Source: Leucothrix mucor
GTDB taxonomy: Bacteria; Pseudomonadota; Gammaproteobacteria; Thiotrichales; Thiotrichaceae
Assembly (NCBI GenBank): GCA_015662325.1
Contig: DQUJ01000254.1
Coordinates: forward strand, 1-8,155
Direction of reading: 5' to 3'
Length of the DNA: 8,155 nucleotides
Part shown: positions 1 to 6,710 of the stretch, one piece after another
Layout of the letters: each line of letters opens with the position of its first letter
How positions within the stretch are numbered: position 1 is the first letter of the stretch
Made by a program: the position numbers and the translations under genes
The notes under the pieces: model-generated
Databases searched by the model: none
Told to the model about the DNA's origin: nothing
Seen by the model: the letters and a program-made list of their open reading frames with translations, nothing else

Positions 1-275
1 ACCGTGTCGGGGTTAAGCAATAATACGTACTCGCTATCACTGGCTTTTGCGCCGATATTAACGCCACCTGCAAAACCTAGATTTGCACCTGTTTGAATAA
101 TTTCAACATCAGGGAAGTTTTTTGCAATCAATTCAACAGAGTTATCTTTAGAATCATTATCGACCATGATGATTTTAAAATCTGTGTTTTGGGTTTCTGT
201 ATACACAGATTCAATCGCACGACGCGTATATTCGGCGGTATTGTAAGACACTAAAACAATATCAAGCTCGCTCAT
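1..275 (-). CDS. Family 2 glycosyltransferase, N-terminal part (cut by window edge)
   Basis: The first 91 residues of a GT-A fold glycosyltransferase are visible; the rest lies beyond position 1. It reads MSELDIVLVSYNTAEYTRRA, then VDNDSKDNSVE near residues 38-48, NLGFAGGVNIG near 65-75 and LLLNPDT at the visible end. These are hallmarks of GT2 enzymes of the rhamnosyltransferase/WcaA-like type: the nucleotide-sugar binding strand, the VDN(D/N)S turn, and the NPD motif that takes the place of DXD in metal-nucleotide binding. It should act on the cytoplasmic side of the inner membrane, adding one sugar to a lipid-linked repeat unit. Its ATG overlaps the TGA of the acyltransferase gene (ATGA), so the two are probably translationally coupled. 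It is the most distal gene of the operon seen here. Sugar and acceptor specificity cannot be read from this fragment. Confidence 0.93.
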   Translation of the reverse strand, partial: MSELDIVLVSYNTAEYTRRAIESVYTETQNTDFKIIMVDNDSKDNSVELIAKNFPDVEIIQTGANLGFAGGVNIGAKASDSEYVLLLNPDT

Positions 276-781
276 GTTTGTTTAGCCTCGCTCGTTTTGG
301 CTGATTTTTCGGCTTCACTTTTAGCAAGGTATTCTTCTGTCAACATGCCGTAAGCTATTGTATCAATTCCCGTTTTAATCACTTTTGCGGGGTTGCCTGC
401 AACAATACAGTTAGAGGGTACATCTTTTGTTACTACGCTGCCTGCGGCAACAATCACATGGTCACCAATCGTAATATTAGGCATTACAATCGAGCCACAG
501 CCGATAAAGCAATGCGTGCCAATAACGGTTTTGGCGGCATGTCGGCGCGATGCGTAATCGTGCGATAGAATAATCGCATCAAAGGTCACCATGGTTTTTT
601 CACCAATGGTTAAGCCTTTCGGGTTGGTTTTATCAATGCGAGACTTGAGTGATAAGCGCACGTCTTTGGCGATGTTCATGCCGTAAACGGTGCGGAAGTA
701 CCATGTTCGGCTATACAGTAGTGCATTGCGTAAGCGCACTAATACCATGAACATATTTTGATTGATGAAACGTGCTCTCAT
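272..781 (-). CDS. Hexapeptide-repeat (left-handed beta-helix) acyltransferase
   Basis: The 169-residue protein carries the hexapeptide repeats of the WcaF/CatB/serine acetyltransferase-like O-acetyltransferases. Repeats run from about residue 40 to 120 (for example VIGTHCFIGCGSIV and ITIGDHVIVAAGSVV), followed by the usual capping segment IVAGNPAKVI at 127-136. His74 in ILSHDY is the probable catalytic base, which in this family activates the sugar hydroxyl for transfer from acetyl-CoA. The N-terminal 35 residues are basic and aromatic, and the last 20 are Ala/Lys/Glu-rich and probably disordered. It probably O-acetylates a sugar of the polysaccharide repeat unit in the cytoplasm; substrate and acyl group are inferred only. 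Both ends overlap their neighbours by ATGA: the start lies on the stop of the polymerase-type gene, and the stop lies on the start of the GT2 gene. Confidence 0.92.
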   Translation of the reverse strand: MRARFINQNMFMVLVRLRNALLYSRTWYFRTVYGMNIAKDVRLSLKSRIDKTNPKGLTIGEKTMVTFDAIILSHDYASRRHAAKTVIGTHCFIGCGSIVMPNITIGDHVIVAAGSVVTKDVPSNCIVAGNPAKVIKTGIDTIAYGMLTEEYLAKSEAEKSAKTSEAKQT

Positions 782-2064
782 ATCGGTTTCCGCTTTTTAG
801 CATCCCTTGCTTTTGCAACCCATGTCATTTTTGCTAAGATTTGATTCAGTTGCGAGTGGTTTGATGCCCACGCGATAGAACCTAATATAAAGAAAAATAA
901 CGGCTGTAGTTTACCAAAATAATCCACCGTAAAGCCAATTAGAATCAACGACATGAATGCTAAAATCCAAGATTCGACCATCCAGCGTGTTGCAGGGTGG
1001 TGTTTGTGTAATTTATTTAGATGATGGAATACAGCATAAAGACATAAAAACAGCAAAATAAAGCCTGCGATTAAGCCATGCTGTAAGGTCACTAATAGCC
1101 AAAAACTATCAATACTGCTATTCATCCAATCGGGTCGTGTCCAGTCGTGTAAACCAATGCCAAACAGCGGGTGGTCGGCAATATCATCCATGCTGTATTC
1201 CCACTGTAACATGCGGTAATAGCCCGTTACGGGGTTAAAGGTGAGTTTAGAAATCAAGATAGCAAAAGGCCCGCGATCGGATGCCATGCTAATAAAGAAA
1301 AATCCAGACAAGACGATGAAGCTAATACCAAACCAGAAGCGTTTGCCACCATGCCAAAATTTAGTAAGCAATGTGGTACTGCCTTGGAATGCAACTGCCA
1401 ATAACGGCGCAGAAGACAGCGTGCTGACCATGCCAAGAAGAATCGCAATGGTTTTAAATAAGTGTCTAATTTTAAATTTATTAATGGTTATTAAAATAAT
1501 AAAAGGGAAGAATATCGCGCCAATCGTGCCGTACAAAATAGGGTGGGCGAATAGGTTGGTGGTACGCATAATGCCCATGCGAATGTAATAGTGGGTATAT
1601 AAACGATAATCCAGTGAATCGTTACCTGTTATGTTCTTTGCTAATTCGTGCAAAATACGGTGCTTTGCAAAGGCTTCGTAAAGTGAAAATATAAGAAGAA
1701 AAGCGAGTATTGTCGCAAACCAAATATTAATATTGTAATAATGTTTAGGCGTGGTGATATATAGCCGTGCGAGGTAAAACGCGCCGAGTATTTCTATAAT
1801 AAGAATGCCTGCAGATTCAATGCCGTCTTTCAAACCATGGTTATAAATTAGGCTAGCAGAGGCAAGTAGCACAAAAAAGAACAGCAAAATATCGACCAAG
1901 TCGGCCCTGGCTAAAATGATGCGAATATTTAAAAACGCATAGACTAGCGCAAGCCCTAGCACAATACGGTAGGCTTCAATACGCAATGTGCCCACTAGAT
2001 AGTGAAATTCTACAGGTATAAAAATAGAGATCACAAATAAGAGGGCGAGTATTCTAATAATCAT
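778..2064 (-). CDS. O-antigen ligase/polymerase-type membrane protein (Wzy/WaaL superfamily)
   Basis: The 428-residue polytopic membrane protein has roughly ten hydrophobic segments, for example near residues 2-20, 32-50, 57-74, 84-100, 113-130, 178-195, 203-225, 243-260, 325-345 and 363-382. A larger hydrophilic loop, probably periplasmic, spans about 262-322. That loop holds NPVTGYYRMLQWEY followed by HPLFGIG (298-304), the pattern of the O-antigen ligase-like domain (Wzy_C, PF04932), and SSAPLLA at 217-223 is also typical. Members either polymerise undecaprenyl-linked repeat units or ligate glycan to an acceptor in the periplasm; sequence alone does not separate the two. Its place just after the flippase in a Wzx/Wzy-like cluster favours polymerase. 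The start lies 21 bases after the flippase stop, and the stop overlaps the acyltransferase start. The C-terminal tail is basic (KARDAKKRKPI), consistent with a cytoplasmic end. Confidence 0.88.
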   Translation of the reverse strand: MIIRILALLFVISIFIPVEFHYLVGTLRIEAYRIVLGLALVYAFLNIRIILARADLVDILLFFFVLLASASLIYNHGLKDGIESAGILIIEILGAFYLARLYITTPKHYYNINIWFATILAFLLIFSLYEAFAKHRILHELAKNITGNDSLDYRLYTHYYIRMGIMRTTNLFAHPILYGTIGAIFFPFIILITINKFKIRHLFKTIAILLGMVSTLSSAPLLAVAFQGSTTLLTKFWHGGKRFWFGISFIVLSGFFFISMASDRGPFAILISKLTFNPVTGYYRMLQWEYSMDDIADHPLFGIGLHDWTRPDWMNSSIDSFWLLVTLQHGLIAGFILLFLCLYAVFHHLNKLHKHHPATRWMVESWILAFMSLILIGFTVDYFGKLQPLFFFILGSIAWASNHSQLNQILAKMTWVAKARDAKKRKPI

Positions 2065-2085
2065 GCTGTACTGCTCTCATTGGGG

Positions 2086-3405
2086 TTATGGTTTAATATT
2101 TTCTTTTAAATTCAATAGTTTATTCCAGAAAAATAAACCCAACACTAAAAATAATAAAACTGCGTTAGCAATTAAGGTGGCTATTGCCGCGCCTTCGATG
2201 CCGTAACGGTTAATCAATATTATATTAAAAATGATATTTGCAATGAATGCAGTCACTAAAATAATATTCAAGTATTTTACCTTTTCTTTGATGATAAACA
2301 TAAAAGAAAAAGTGATACTGGCTGCGCGTAAAAATTGCGCGAGTAATAATAACCCTAACGCCTCTTTCGCTACAACATAGTCTTTACCAAACGCGATTAA
2401 AAGCCAATCGGAGAGTAAATACATGAAAGCAGAGACGATCAGCACAACTCCTACGACCAACGCAGTTGCTTGCCAGAAGAAGCGTTGCAACCGTGCGCTA
2501 TCGTGTTGATACATATTAAGTAAACGCGGGTAAATAACAGCTTCCATCGCCTGTAAAAAGAACAATACGATGTACGAAATTTTAGAGGCTACGCTGTATT
2601 CTGCGACGCGATCATTGGCTAAAAACCAACCGACCATAATCGTATCGGTAAAAATCATTAAAAATGAAATAATGGAAATAGGCGCAAGTGGTAAGGACTT
2701 TTGTATTAACGCTAAAATATTAGGTGCAGATGTGTTTGTCGCTAAAGACTCACCCACTGGATTATTAGAGGCAACTCGAGGCGTGATAAATACCGCTAAA
2801 ATACCTGCCAAAATCAGCGAGCCAATATACAAATAAATTGTAAATTGATTGTTTGAAAAGTAGCTCCAGAACACGGCAATGAAACCCAAGAACGTAATGG
2901 CGGTTAATGCATTTTGCCCCAAAACACCCATAACTGATTGTTTAATCGCTTTTAGGTACGTGCTGTTTAAAATAACCAAGTTAAAAAACAAAATGCCTAC
3001 ACTTGCTAGCATTAACTCGGTTAACGTGACAGTGGGTAGGTCGCCCGCTTGAAAGAATCTATATTGTAAAAAGGGACTGGCTAATAACCAAATCGCCATA
3101 AAAACAAGCGATAAAATCAATACGGCTTTATAACTGGTAGATAAAAATTGTTGCCGAAATTGCCCTTCGTTTACGTGCGCGCTGGCGACTTCTTTCATTA
3201 ATAGCTGATCAATGCCTAAGCGACTAATCAGCGCAACGCCCGTCACAAAGGTCATTAATAATAAAATATCACCCGCCGATGATTTGGGTAATGTTTGGGT
3301 GATCAAGATCATCACCGCAAAGTTTAGCGCCACACCCGTAAAACGCGCAATCAGCGAGTATAAGCTTTGTATCAAAAGGGGGTTGGCGAGTATCTTTTTT
3401 AACAT
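2086..3405 (-). CDS. wzx: Wzx-type oligosaccharide flippase (MATE/MVF-like polysaccharide transporter)
   Basis: The 439-residue protein has about 12-14 hydrophobic segments across its whole length, as expected for the polysaccharide biosynthesis (RfbX/Wzx) family. The N-terminal pattern, a short basic lead followed by a helix ending in FAVMILITQTLPKSSAGDILLLMTF, is the usual first-helix/loop signature, in which a Gly-Asp or Gly-X-Tyr turn follows the first membrane segment. The central part carries PLAPISIISFLMIFTDTIMVGWFLANDRVAEYSVASKISY, the conserved mid-protein helix pair of these flippases. It should move undecaprenyl-pyrophosphate-linked repeat units from the inner to the outer leaflet of the cytoplasmic membrane. 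It starts 13 bases after the Alg13-like gene and has no strong Shine-Dalgarno sequence, which suggests coupled translation. The symbol is given by class; the exact orthologue is unknown. Confidence 0.9.
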   Translation of the reverse strand: MLKKILANPLLIQSLYSLIARFTGVALNFAVMILITQTLPKSSAGDILLLMTFVTGVALISRLGIDQLLMKEVASAHVNEGQFRQQFLSTSYKAVLILSLVFMAIWLLASPFLQYRFFQAGDLPTVTLTELMLASVGILFFNLVILNSTYLKAIKQSVMGVLGQNALTAITFLGFIAVFWSYFSNNQFTIYLYIGSLILAGILAVFITPRVASNNPVGESLATNTSAPNILALIQKSLPLAPISIISFLMIFTDTIMVGWFLANDRVAEYSVASKISYIVLFFLQAMEAVIYPRLLNMYQHDSARLQRFFWQATALVVGVVLIVSAFMYLLSDWLLIAFGKDYVVAKEALGLLLLAQFLRAASITFSFMFIIKEKVKYLNIILVTAFIANIIFNIILINRYGIEGAAIATLIANAVLLFLVLGLFFWNKLLNLKENIKP

Positions 3406-3418
3406 CGGTGAAGAGTGA

Positions 3419-3889
3419 TTAAGATTCTATGAAATCTGAGATATAATCAGTGAGTTCAGCGTGCTTGTTAAAGCCTGTCGAATCATCTGCTTGGAGTTCA
3501 TTACTATCAAGGTGACTGTTTAATTCGTCTTGCGTTGTCGCGGCATAAACACCATCGAGTTTTCCCATCCACTTTAAGCCATCGGCCTGATGATCGTTGC
3601 GGTGTTCGCCTAGCTTGAATTGACGGTTAATCACAATAATCGGCGTTTGTAATTCTTTAGCGCTAATAATATTACCCATGCCCGCGTGCGATACAAAAAC
3701 AGACGCGTCTTGAATATTCTTTTTGTACTGCTCGCCATCCATAAAACGTTCGAATTGAATATGCTTAGGCTTGTAGTCGCCACCCGCAATTTGCGCGATA
3801 ACCTCTTCATTATTTTCTGCCGCCCATTCATCCATAAAACGAATTAAACGATCGAAGGGGAATTGAGTGCCGACGGCAACGAAAATCAT
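3419..3889 (-). CDS. Alg13/PssE/EpsF-like glycosyltransferase catalytic subunit
   Basis: The 156-residue protein corresponds to the C-terminal domain of MurG/GT28 enzymes alone. It begins MIFVAVGTQFPFDRLIR, the near-invariant opening of the family, and carries SHAGMGNIISAKEL at 67-80 followed by GEHRNDHQ at 94-101, the nucleotide-sugar binding region. In this class the protein works only with a membrane-bound Alg14-like partner, here encoded just upstream. Characterised bacterial pairs include Rhizobium PssD/PssE and pneumococcal Cps14F/Cps14G, which add the second sugar to the lipid-linked repeat unit at the inner membrane. The sugar transferred here is unknown. The start is fixed by the conserved MIFVAVGT opening; the sequence GGAT lies about eight bases upstream. 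A ten-codon reading frame fills the gap to the partner gene (see 3886-3918). Confidence 0.93.
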   Translation of the reverse strand: MIFVAVGTQFPFDRLIRFMDEWAAENNEEVIAQIAGGDYKPKHIQFERFMDGEQYKKNIQDASVFVSHAGMGNIISAKELQTPIIVINRQFKLGEHRNDHQADGLKWMGKLDGVYAATTQDELNSHLDSNELQADDSTGFNKHAELTDYISDFIES

Positions 3890-3918
3890 GTTTTATCATC
3901 CATGTTCATATTACTCAT
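3886..3918 (-). CDS. Ten-codon mini reading frame bridging the Alg14-like and Alg13-like genes
   Basis: The frame encodes MSNMNMDDKT. Its ATG shares one base with the TGA of the Alg14-like gene (TGATG), and its TGA overlaps the ATG of the Alg13-like gene (ATGA). An AAAGGA sequence at 3930-3935 lies about 11 bases before its start. The arrangement is directly visible. That it is translated, or that it hands ribosomes from one subunit gene to the next, is inference. It may be chance, or a by-product of an in-frame Met-rich linker. Confidence 0.3.
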   Translation of the reverse strand: MSNMNMDDKT

Positions 3919-4406
3919 CACAAAATGAATCCTTTATAAACAATCGCATCACCATCACTTAATGGTTCCCATTGTGTAATTACTTTATCTGCGTGATTTT
4001 TAACCATACGCCCAGAACGTGAAAGTTGACTAACGTTGGCAATACTATCTACCCAAATGGTTTTAATCGGCAAGAACTTAGCCAATAAAAATGCAATAGC
4101 ACCGGGCGCTGCCCCCGTTGAAATAATAGCGGTGGGTCTTTGCGTAATAAAAATCCACAGCAATTGAATAGCAAGAGGGATTAGTTTGAGTTTACTGTCT
4201 GCGCTTGCATCAGAGACATTGATTATTTTTCTGTTATTAGCTGACGCGCTTTTAGCAGATGAATATTCAGAGCCAGGTGTTACATAAACCATATTAAAAC
4301 GATCATCGAGTGGATTGCAGATTTTATTAAGCTGAACCCAGTGACCGCCAGGGGATGCAATCGCTAATACTTTTGGTTTTTTGTTTATTGGTTTATTTTC
4401 TTTCAT
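3918..4406 (-). CDS. Alg14/PssD/EpsE-like membrane-anchoring glycosyltransferase subunit
   Basis: The 162-residue protein matches the Alg14 family, the N-terminal half of a split GT28 enzyme. Visible signatures are VLAIASPGGHWVQL at 13-26 (the glycine-rich P-loop-like turn), STGAAPGAIAFLLAKFLPIKTIWVDSIA at 96-123, and VSQLSRSGRM around 125-134. A hydrophobic stretch at about 75-90 could be the membrane-associated helix. The partner recruits the catalytic Alg13-like subunit to the membrane and helps bind the lipid-linked acceptor. The ATG is nine bases after the methyltransferase stop; no good Shine-Dalgarno sequence is seen, so expression probably depends on coupling. The first 11 residues are Lys/Asn-rich and not conserved in the family, but no better start is present. 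Confidence 0.92.
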   Translation of the reverse strand: MKENKPINKKPKVLAIASPGGHWVQLNKICNPLDDRFNMVYVTPGSEYSSAKSASANNRKIINVSDASADSKLKLIPLAIQLLWIFITQRPTAIISTGAAPGAIAFLLAKFLPIKTIWVDSIANVSQLSRSGRMVKNHADKVITQWEPLSDGDAIVYKGFIL

Positions 4407-4415
4407 TTCAGTGTG

Positions 4416-5378
4416 TTAAGCTGTCTTAATTAAGTAAAATGCAGCTTGATCGCCTGATTTTTCTTTATTTAACTGTTTACTCTTTGATTCAAACTCTTTT
4501 ATTTGCTCACCCGTAAAAGCTGATTGATCAGGATTGACTGCATACGATTTAGCATCGTTTAACGGAATATCTTTTTGATACTGTTGACTGCCCCAAAATT
4601 GGAATGCAAACGAATCATACACAACATCATCTAATTTAAAACCATTGGCTTCTGCGATAGTGTGCATGCTTTTAACCGAATGTAAGAACAGATGGCGCGG
4701 CGCATCTAACTGTACCCAATCTACGCCGTAGGTGCGCCAAGCCCACGATGTAACGGTGGGAACACGAATCAAACACATGCCGCCAGGTTTTAATAATTGA
4801 TGAACTTTTTGCAACACCTCGTGTTGATCAAATACATGCTCGTAAGAATGATTAAACATAATCAGATCCCACTGCGCATCCCCTTGCATTTCATGAATAG
4901 ATTTTTGATCAATCTGCAAACCGTTGTCATAATTGATTTTCTCGGCATTGAATGGATCAATTCCCAATAAATTATTAAAGCCCGCATCTTGCATCGAATG
5001 CAATAAATGCCCCGCACCACAACCCACATCTAATATTTTTGAATCCAAAGAAACATTAGCGTGCGCGATTGACGGTAGCTTGTCATGTGGTTGTAAACCT
5101 TGCATCAATTTACCAATAAAACCCTTACCTGTTGCGGCAAAGCGGTCGCGCTGTTTAATCAAAGAGCCTTTAATGCCTTTCGACCCTTTTATCTTTTCAT
5201 ACGAATAATAATCATCGTCTGGGTAATATTCGGGTAGATTCTCCGGCACATCTGCAATTTGTAAACAGCCACAATCGGCGCATTCAAAATACACATGTTC
5301 ATCACGCAAACCCAGCATCATCTCTTTTGCTGTGTAGGTTTTATTATGATCGGTATTGTTACAAATTCGGCATTGCAT
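4416..5378 (-). CDS. Class I SAM-dependent methyltransferase with N-terminal Cys-rich segment
   Basis: From the start chosen here the protein has 320 residues. The N-terminus has CRIC (Cys3, Cys6) and CADCGC (Cys33, Cys36, Cys38), a probable zinc-binding knuckle seen in sugar/polysaccharide methyltransferases. The SAM-binding fold follows: motif I ILDVGCGAG near 115-123, LGIDPF near 148-152, an acidic/hydrophobic strand WDLIMFNHSYEHV near 170-182, and LLKPGGMCLIRVP near 195-207. DAPRHLFLHS at 225-234 is typical of the Methyltransf_23 group in O-antigen clusters. It probably methylates a nucleotide sugar or the growing glycan. The frame opens ten codons further upstream (5408), but that ATG lies inside a perfect palindrome and lacks a ribosome site. 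The ATG at 5378 has AAGGAT at 5385-5390 six bases upstream and leads directly into the Cys motif, so 5378 is preferred. Confidence 0.88.
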   Translation of the reverse strand: MQCRICNNTDHNKTYTAKEMMLGLRDEHVYFECADCGCLQIADVPENLPEYYPDDDYYSYEKIKGSKGIKGSLIKQRDRFAATGKGFIGKLMQGLQPHDKLPSIAHANVSLDSKILDVGCGAGHLLHSMQDAGFNNLLGIDPFNAEKINYDNGLQIDQKSIHEMQGDAQWDLIMFNHSYEHVFDQHEVLQKVHQLLKPGGMCLIRVPTVTSWAWRTYGVDWVQLDAPRHLFLHSVKSMHTIAEANGFKLDDVVYDSFAFQFWGSQQYQKDIPLNDAKSYAVNPDQSAFTGEQIKEFESKSKQLNKEKSGDQAAFYLIKTA

Positions 5379-5384
5379 GTTGTT

Positions 5385-5390
5385 ATCCTT
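5385..5390 (-). promoter_or_regulatory. Shine-Dalgarno site that sets the methyltransferase start
   Basis: AAGGAT on the minus strand sits six bases before the ATG at 5378. No comparable purine-rich site precedes the alternative ATG at 5408, whose upstream bases are the GC-rich stem of a hairpin. Confidence 0.65.
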
Positions 5391-5403
5391 ATGTGGTTTT
5401 TCT

Positions 5404-5429
5404 GTCATACCCGCCTGCGCGGGTATGAC
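5404..5429. repeat. Perfect 11-bp palindrome between rmlA and the methyltransferase gene (dRS3-like)
   Basis: The arms GTCATACCCGC (5404-5414) and GCGGGTATGAC (5419-5429) are perfectly complementary around the four-base loop CTGC. The core has the form ATACCC-N8-GGGTAT, the same layout as the Neisseria dRS3 repeat (ATTCCC-N8-GGGAAT) and similar dispersed palindromes of many gammaproteobacteria. It lies in the 69-base gap between rmlA and the methyltransferase. On the minus strand the stem is not followed by a T-run, so it probably acts as an mRNA stability or attenuation hairpin rather than a full terminator. On the plus strand a run of seven T follows after GATG, but no plus-strand gene reads into it. 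Confidence 0.75.
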
Positions 5430-5447
5430 GATGTTTTTTTAAATTCT

Positions 5448-6329
5448 TCAAGCGTGTAAACCTGCATTAACAATATCAGCAAGGTACTGACCATAACCAC
5501 TTTTCTTTAAAGGCTCTGCCAATGCTAATAATTCTTCAGCCGTTATAAAGCCCATGTGCCACGCAATTTCTTCGGGGCATGCAATCTTTAAACTCTGGCG
5601 CTCTTCAATAATGCGAATGTAATTCGCTGCATCTAAAAGTGATGCATGTGTACCCGTATCTAACCAAGCCGTACCGCGTTTTAGCATTTCTACTTCAAGC
5701 TCGCCTCTTTCAAGATACACACGGTTTACATCGGTGATTTCCAACTCACCACGCGGTGAAGGCTCAATCTCCTTGGCAATATCCAGCACTTGATTATCAT
5801 AAAAATAAAGCCCCGTAACCGCATAGTTCGATTTTGGGTTTTCAGGCTTCTCTTCAATACTCAGTGCTTTACCGTCTTTATCAAACTCAACCACACCATA
5901 ACGCTCGGGGTCGCGTACATAATAACCAAAAACAGTCGCACCAGAATCTTGTTTCGAAAGCGCCAGCAAGCGTTCCGACAAGCCCTCACCATAATAAATA
6001 TTATCACCTAAGATAAGCGTTACTGAATCAGCACCCACAAAATCCCGACCAATAATAAATGCCTGCGCCAAACCTTCTGGATTAGGTTGAACTGCATACT
6101 GTAGATTCAATCCCCATATAGAGCCATCTCCCAATAATGCTTTAAATTGCTCGCTATCATGTGGGGTGGTAATAATTAAAATATCACGAATCCCCGAAAG
6201 CATTAATACAGAAAGCGGGTAATAAATCATCGGCTTATCATAAACAGGCATCATCTGCTTGCTGACTACTTGCGTAAGCGGGTGTAAGCGCGTGCCACTA
6301 CCGCCCGCTAGAATGATTCCTTTTCTCAT
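5448..6329 (-). CDS. rmlA: Glucose-1-phosphate thymidylyltransferase
   Basis: The 293-residue protein is full length for RmlA/RfbA. It makes dTDP-glucose from dTTP and glucose-1-phosphate, the first step toward dTDP-L-rhamnose and other dTDP-deoxysugars, in the cytoplasm. Visible signatures: nucleotide-binding [16 protein letters not shown] (4-19), [18 protein letters not shown] (23-40), metal-binding LILGDN (105-110), RYGVVEFD (143-150), EEKP (159-162), GLYFYD (173-178), and AWLDTGTH (221-228) near the active site and metal ligand. The C-terminal SGYGQYL (277-283) is typical of the long RmlA form that binds an allosteric dTDP-sugar. The ATG at 6329 opens the canonical [10 protein letters not shown] start, with AGGA at 6339-6342 nine bases upstream. 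It is the first gene of the minus-strand operon. rmlB, rmlC and rmlD are not adjacent, so they must be elsewhere or past the left edge. Confidence 0.98.
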   Translation of the reverse strand: MRKGIILAGGSGTRLHPLTQVVSKQMMPVYDKPMIYYPLSVLMLSGIRDILIITTPHDSEQFKALLGDGSIWGLNLQYAVQPNPEGLAQAFIIGRDFVGADSVTLILGDNIYYGEGLSERLLALSKQDSGATVFGYYVRDPERYGVVEFDKDGKALSIEEKPENPKSNYAVTGLYFYDNQVLDIAKEIEPSPRGELEITDVNRVYLERGELEVEMLKRGTAWLDTGTHASLLDAANYIRIIEERQSLKIACPEEIAWHMGFITAEELLALAEPLKKSGYGQYLADIVNAGLHA

Positions 6330-6338
6330 TTGATAAAT

Positions 6339-6375
6339 TCCTGTTTTAAGCTATTGATTTTGCGAGCGCATCATA
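6339..6375 (-). promoter_or_regulatory. Proximal promoter -10 and Shine-Dalgarno of rmlA
   Basis: On the minus strand TATGAT (6370-6375) is a good -10 hexamer, about 40 bases before the rmlA ATG. The expected -35 window is A-rich (around 6393-6398) without a recognisable TTGACA. The ribosome site AGGA is at 6339-6342. This promoter may be weak or activator-dependent; the stronger candidate is the upstream pair at 6398-6426. Confidence 0.4.
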
Positions 6376-6397
6376 CCTGAAAATAGTTCTTTTTTCT

Positions 6398-6426
6398 ATT
6401 ATATGAGACCTTTGCACGAGAGTAAA
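6398..6426 (-). promoter_or_regulatory. Sigma70-like promoter formed at the MITE/flank junction, reading into rmlA
   Basis: On the minus strand TTTACT (6421-6426) and a perfect TATAAT (6398-6403) are separated by exactly 17 bases. The -35 overlaps the inner edge of the element's terminal repeat, the spacer is almost entirely the terminal inverted repeat, and the -10 is made by the AT-rich flank. Transcription would start near 6391, about 60 bases before the rmlA ATG. The match is seen directly; activity is inferred. Confidence 0.5.
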
Positions 6427-6552
6427 AATAGCGTGTTTTTTCCTGTTTTTCTTAAAAATAAGGGTAATAGCAGGGCTATTGACTGAGTTTTTAAGGAAAT
6501 CAGGGAGAATTTAAGCATTTTTAATCCGTCATATATCTCGTGCAAAGGTCTC
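6405..6552. mobile_element. 148-bp MITE-like element with 17-bp perfect terminal inverted repeats
   Basis: The left end GAGACCTTTGCACGAGA (6405-6421) is the exact reverse complement of the right end at 6536-6552. Both sides are flanked by TATAT (6400-6404 and 6553-6557), a possible target duplication, although the sequence is low in complexity. The interior encodes nothing. It continues as an imperfect palindrome: a T-rich arm near 6436-6457 pairs loosely with the segment at 6486-6507, and a six-base stem AATAGC/GCTATT (6466-6471, 6475-6480) caps the middle. The whole element could fold into one long hairpin. The GAGACCTTTGCA end is of the type seen in IS5-family insertion sequences, so it was probably mobilised in trans by such a transposase. 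No transposase gene is in the window. Confidence 0.8.
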
Positions 6553-6617
6553 TATATAGCCCTCATTCCTATTGTAGTCAGAATACCTGTTTAAAAATAA
6601 AAGAAAGAAACTTATTT

Positions 6618-6640
6618 ACTCCCTCACTAATTGAGGGACT
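6618..6640. promoter_or_regulatory. Compact dyad, possible operator upstream of the small membrane protein gene
   Basis: ACTCCCTCA (6618-6626) and TGAGGGACT (6632-6640) form a dyad with eight of nine positions complementary around CTAAT. The size and symmetry resemble sites for dimeric helix-turn-helix regulators. It lies 70-93 bases before the ATG at 6711, and a -10-like TACACT (6649-6654) sits just downstream with no good -35. That layout would fit a class II activator, but the regulator is unknown. A simple RNA hairpin in a leader transcript is the alternative. Confidence 0.4.
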
Positions 6641-6710
6641 ACCTCCACTACACTGTTTTTCAACAAGCGATTAAGAGTCAACAACAAGTAACAAATAATG
6701 GAGAAACATC

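Noticed and set aside
1241..1588. Plus-strand open frame of 115 codons
   Set aside because: It lies antisense inside the O-antigen ligase/polymerase-type gene, whose membrane pattern and family motifs are clear; the plus-strand product has no recognisable domain.
2570..2836. Plus-strand open frame antisense to the flippase gene
   Set aside because: It is a shadow of the flippase coding frame with low-complexity Lys/Ile-rich content and no family signature.
5404..5441. Intrinsic terminator on the plus strand (hairpin followed by seven T)
   Set aside because: No plus-strand gene or promoter leads into it, and the operon is transcribed from the other strand where no T-run follows; kept only as a palindromic repeat.
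6653..6668. Possible LexA box (CTGT...) upstream of the small membrane gene, which would suggest an SOS toxin
   Set aside because: The right half is AAGC rather than ACAG at the required spacing, so the site does not match.
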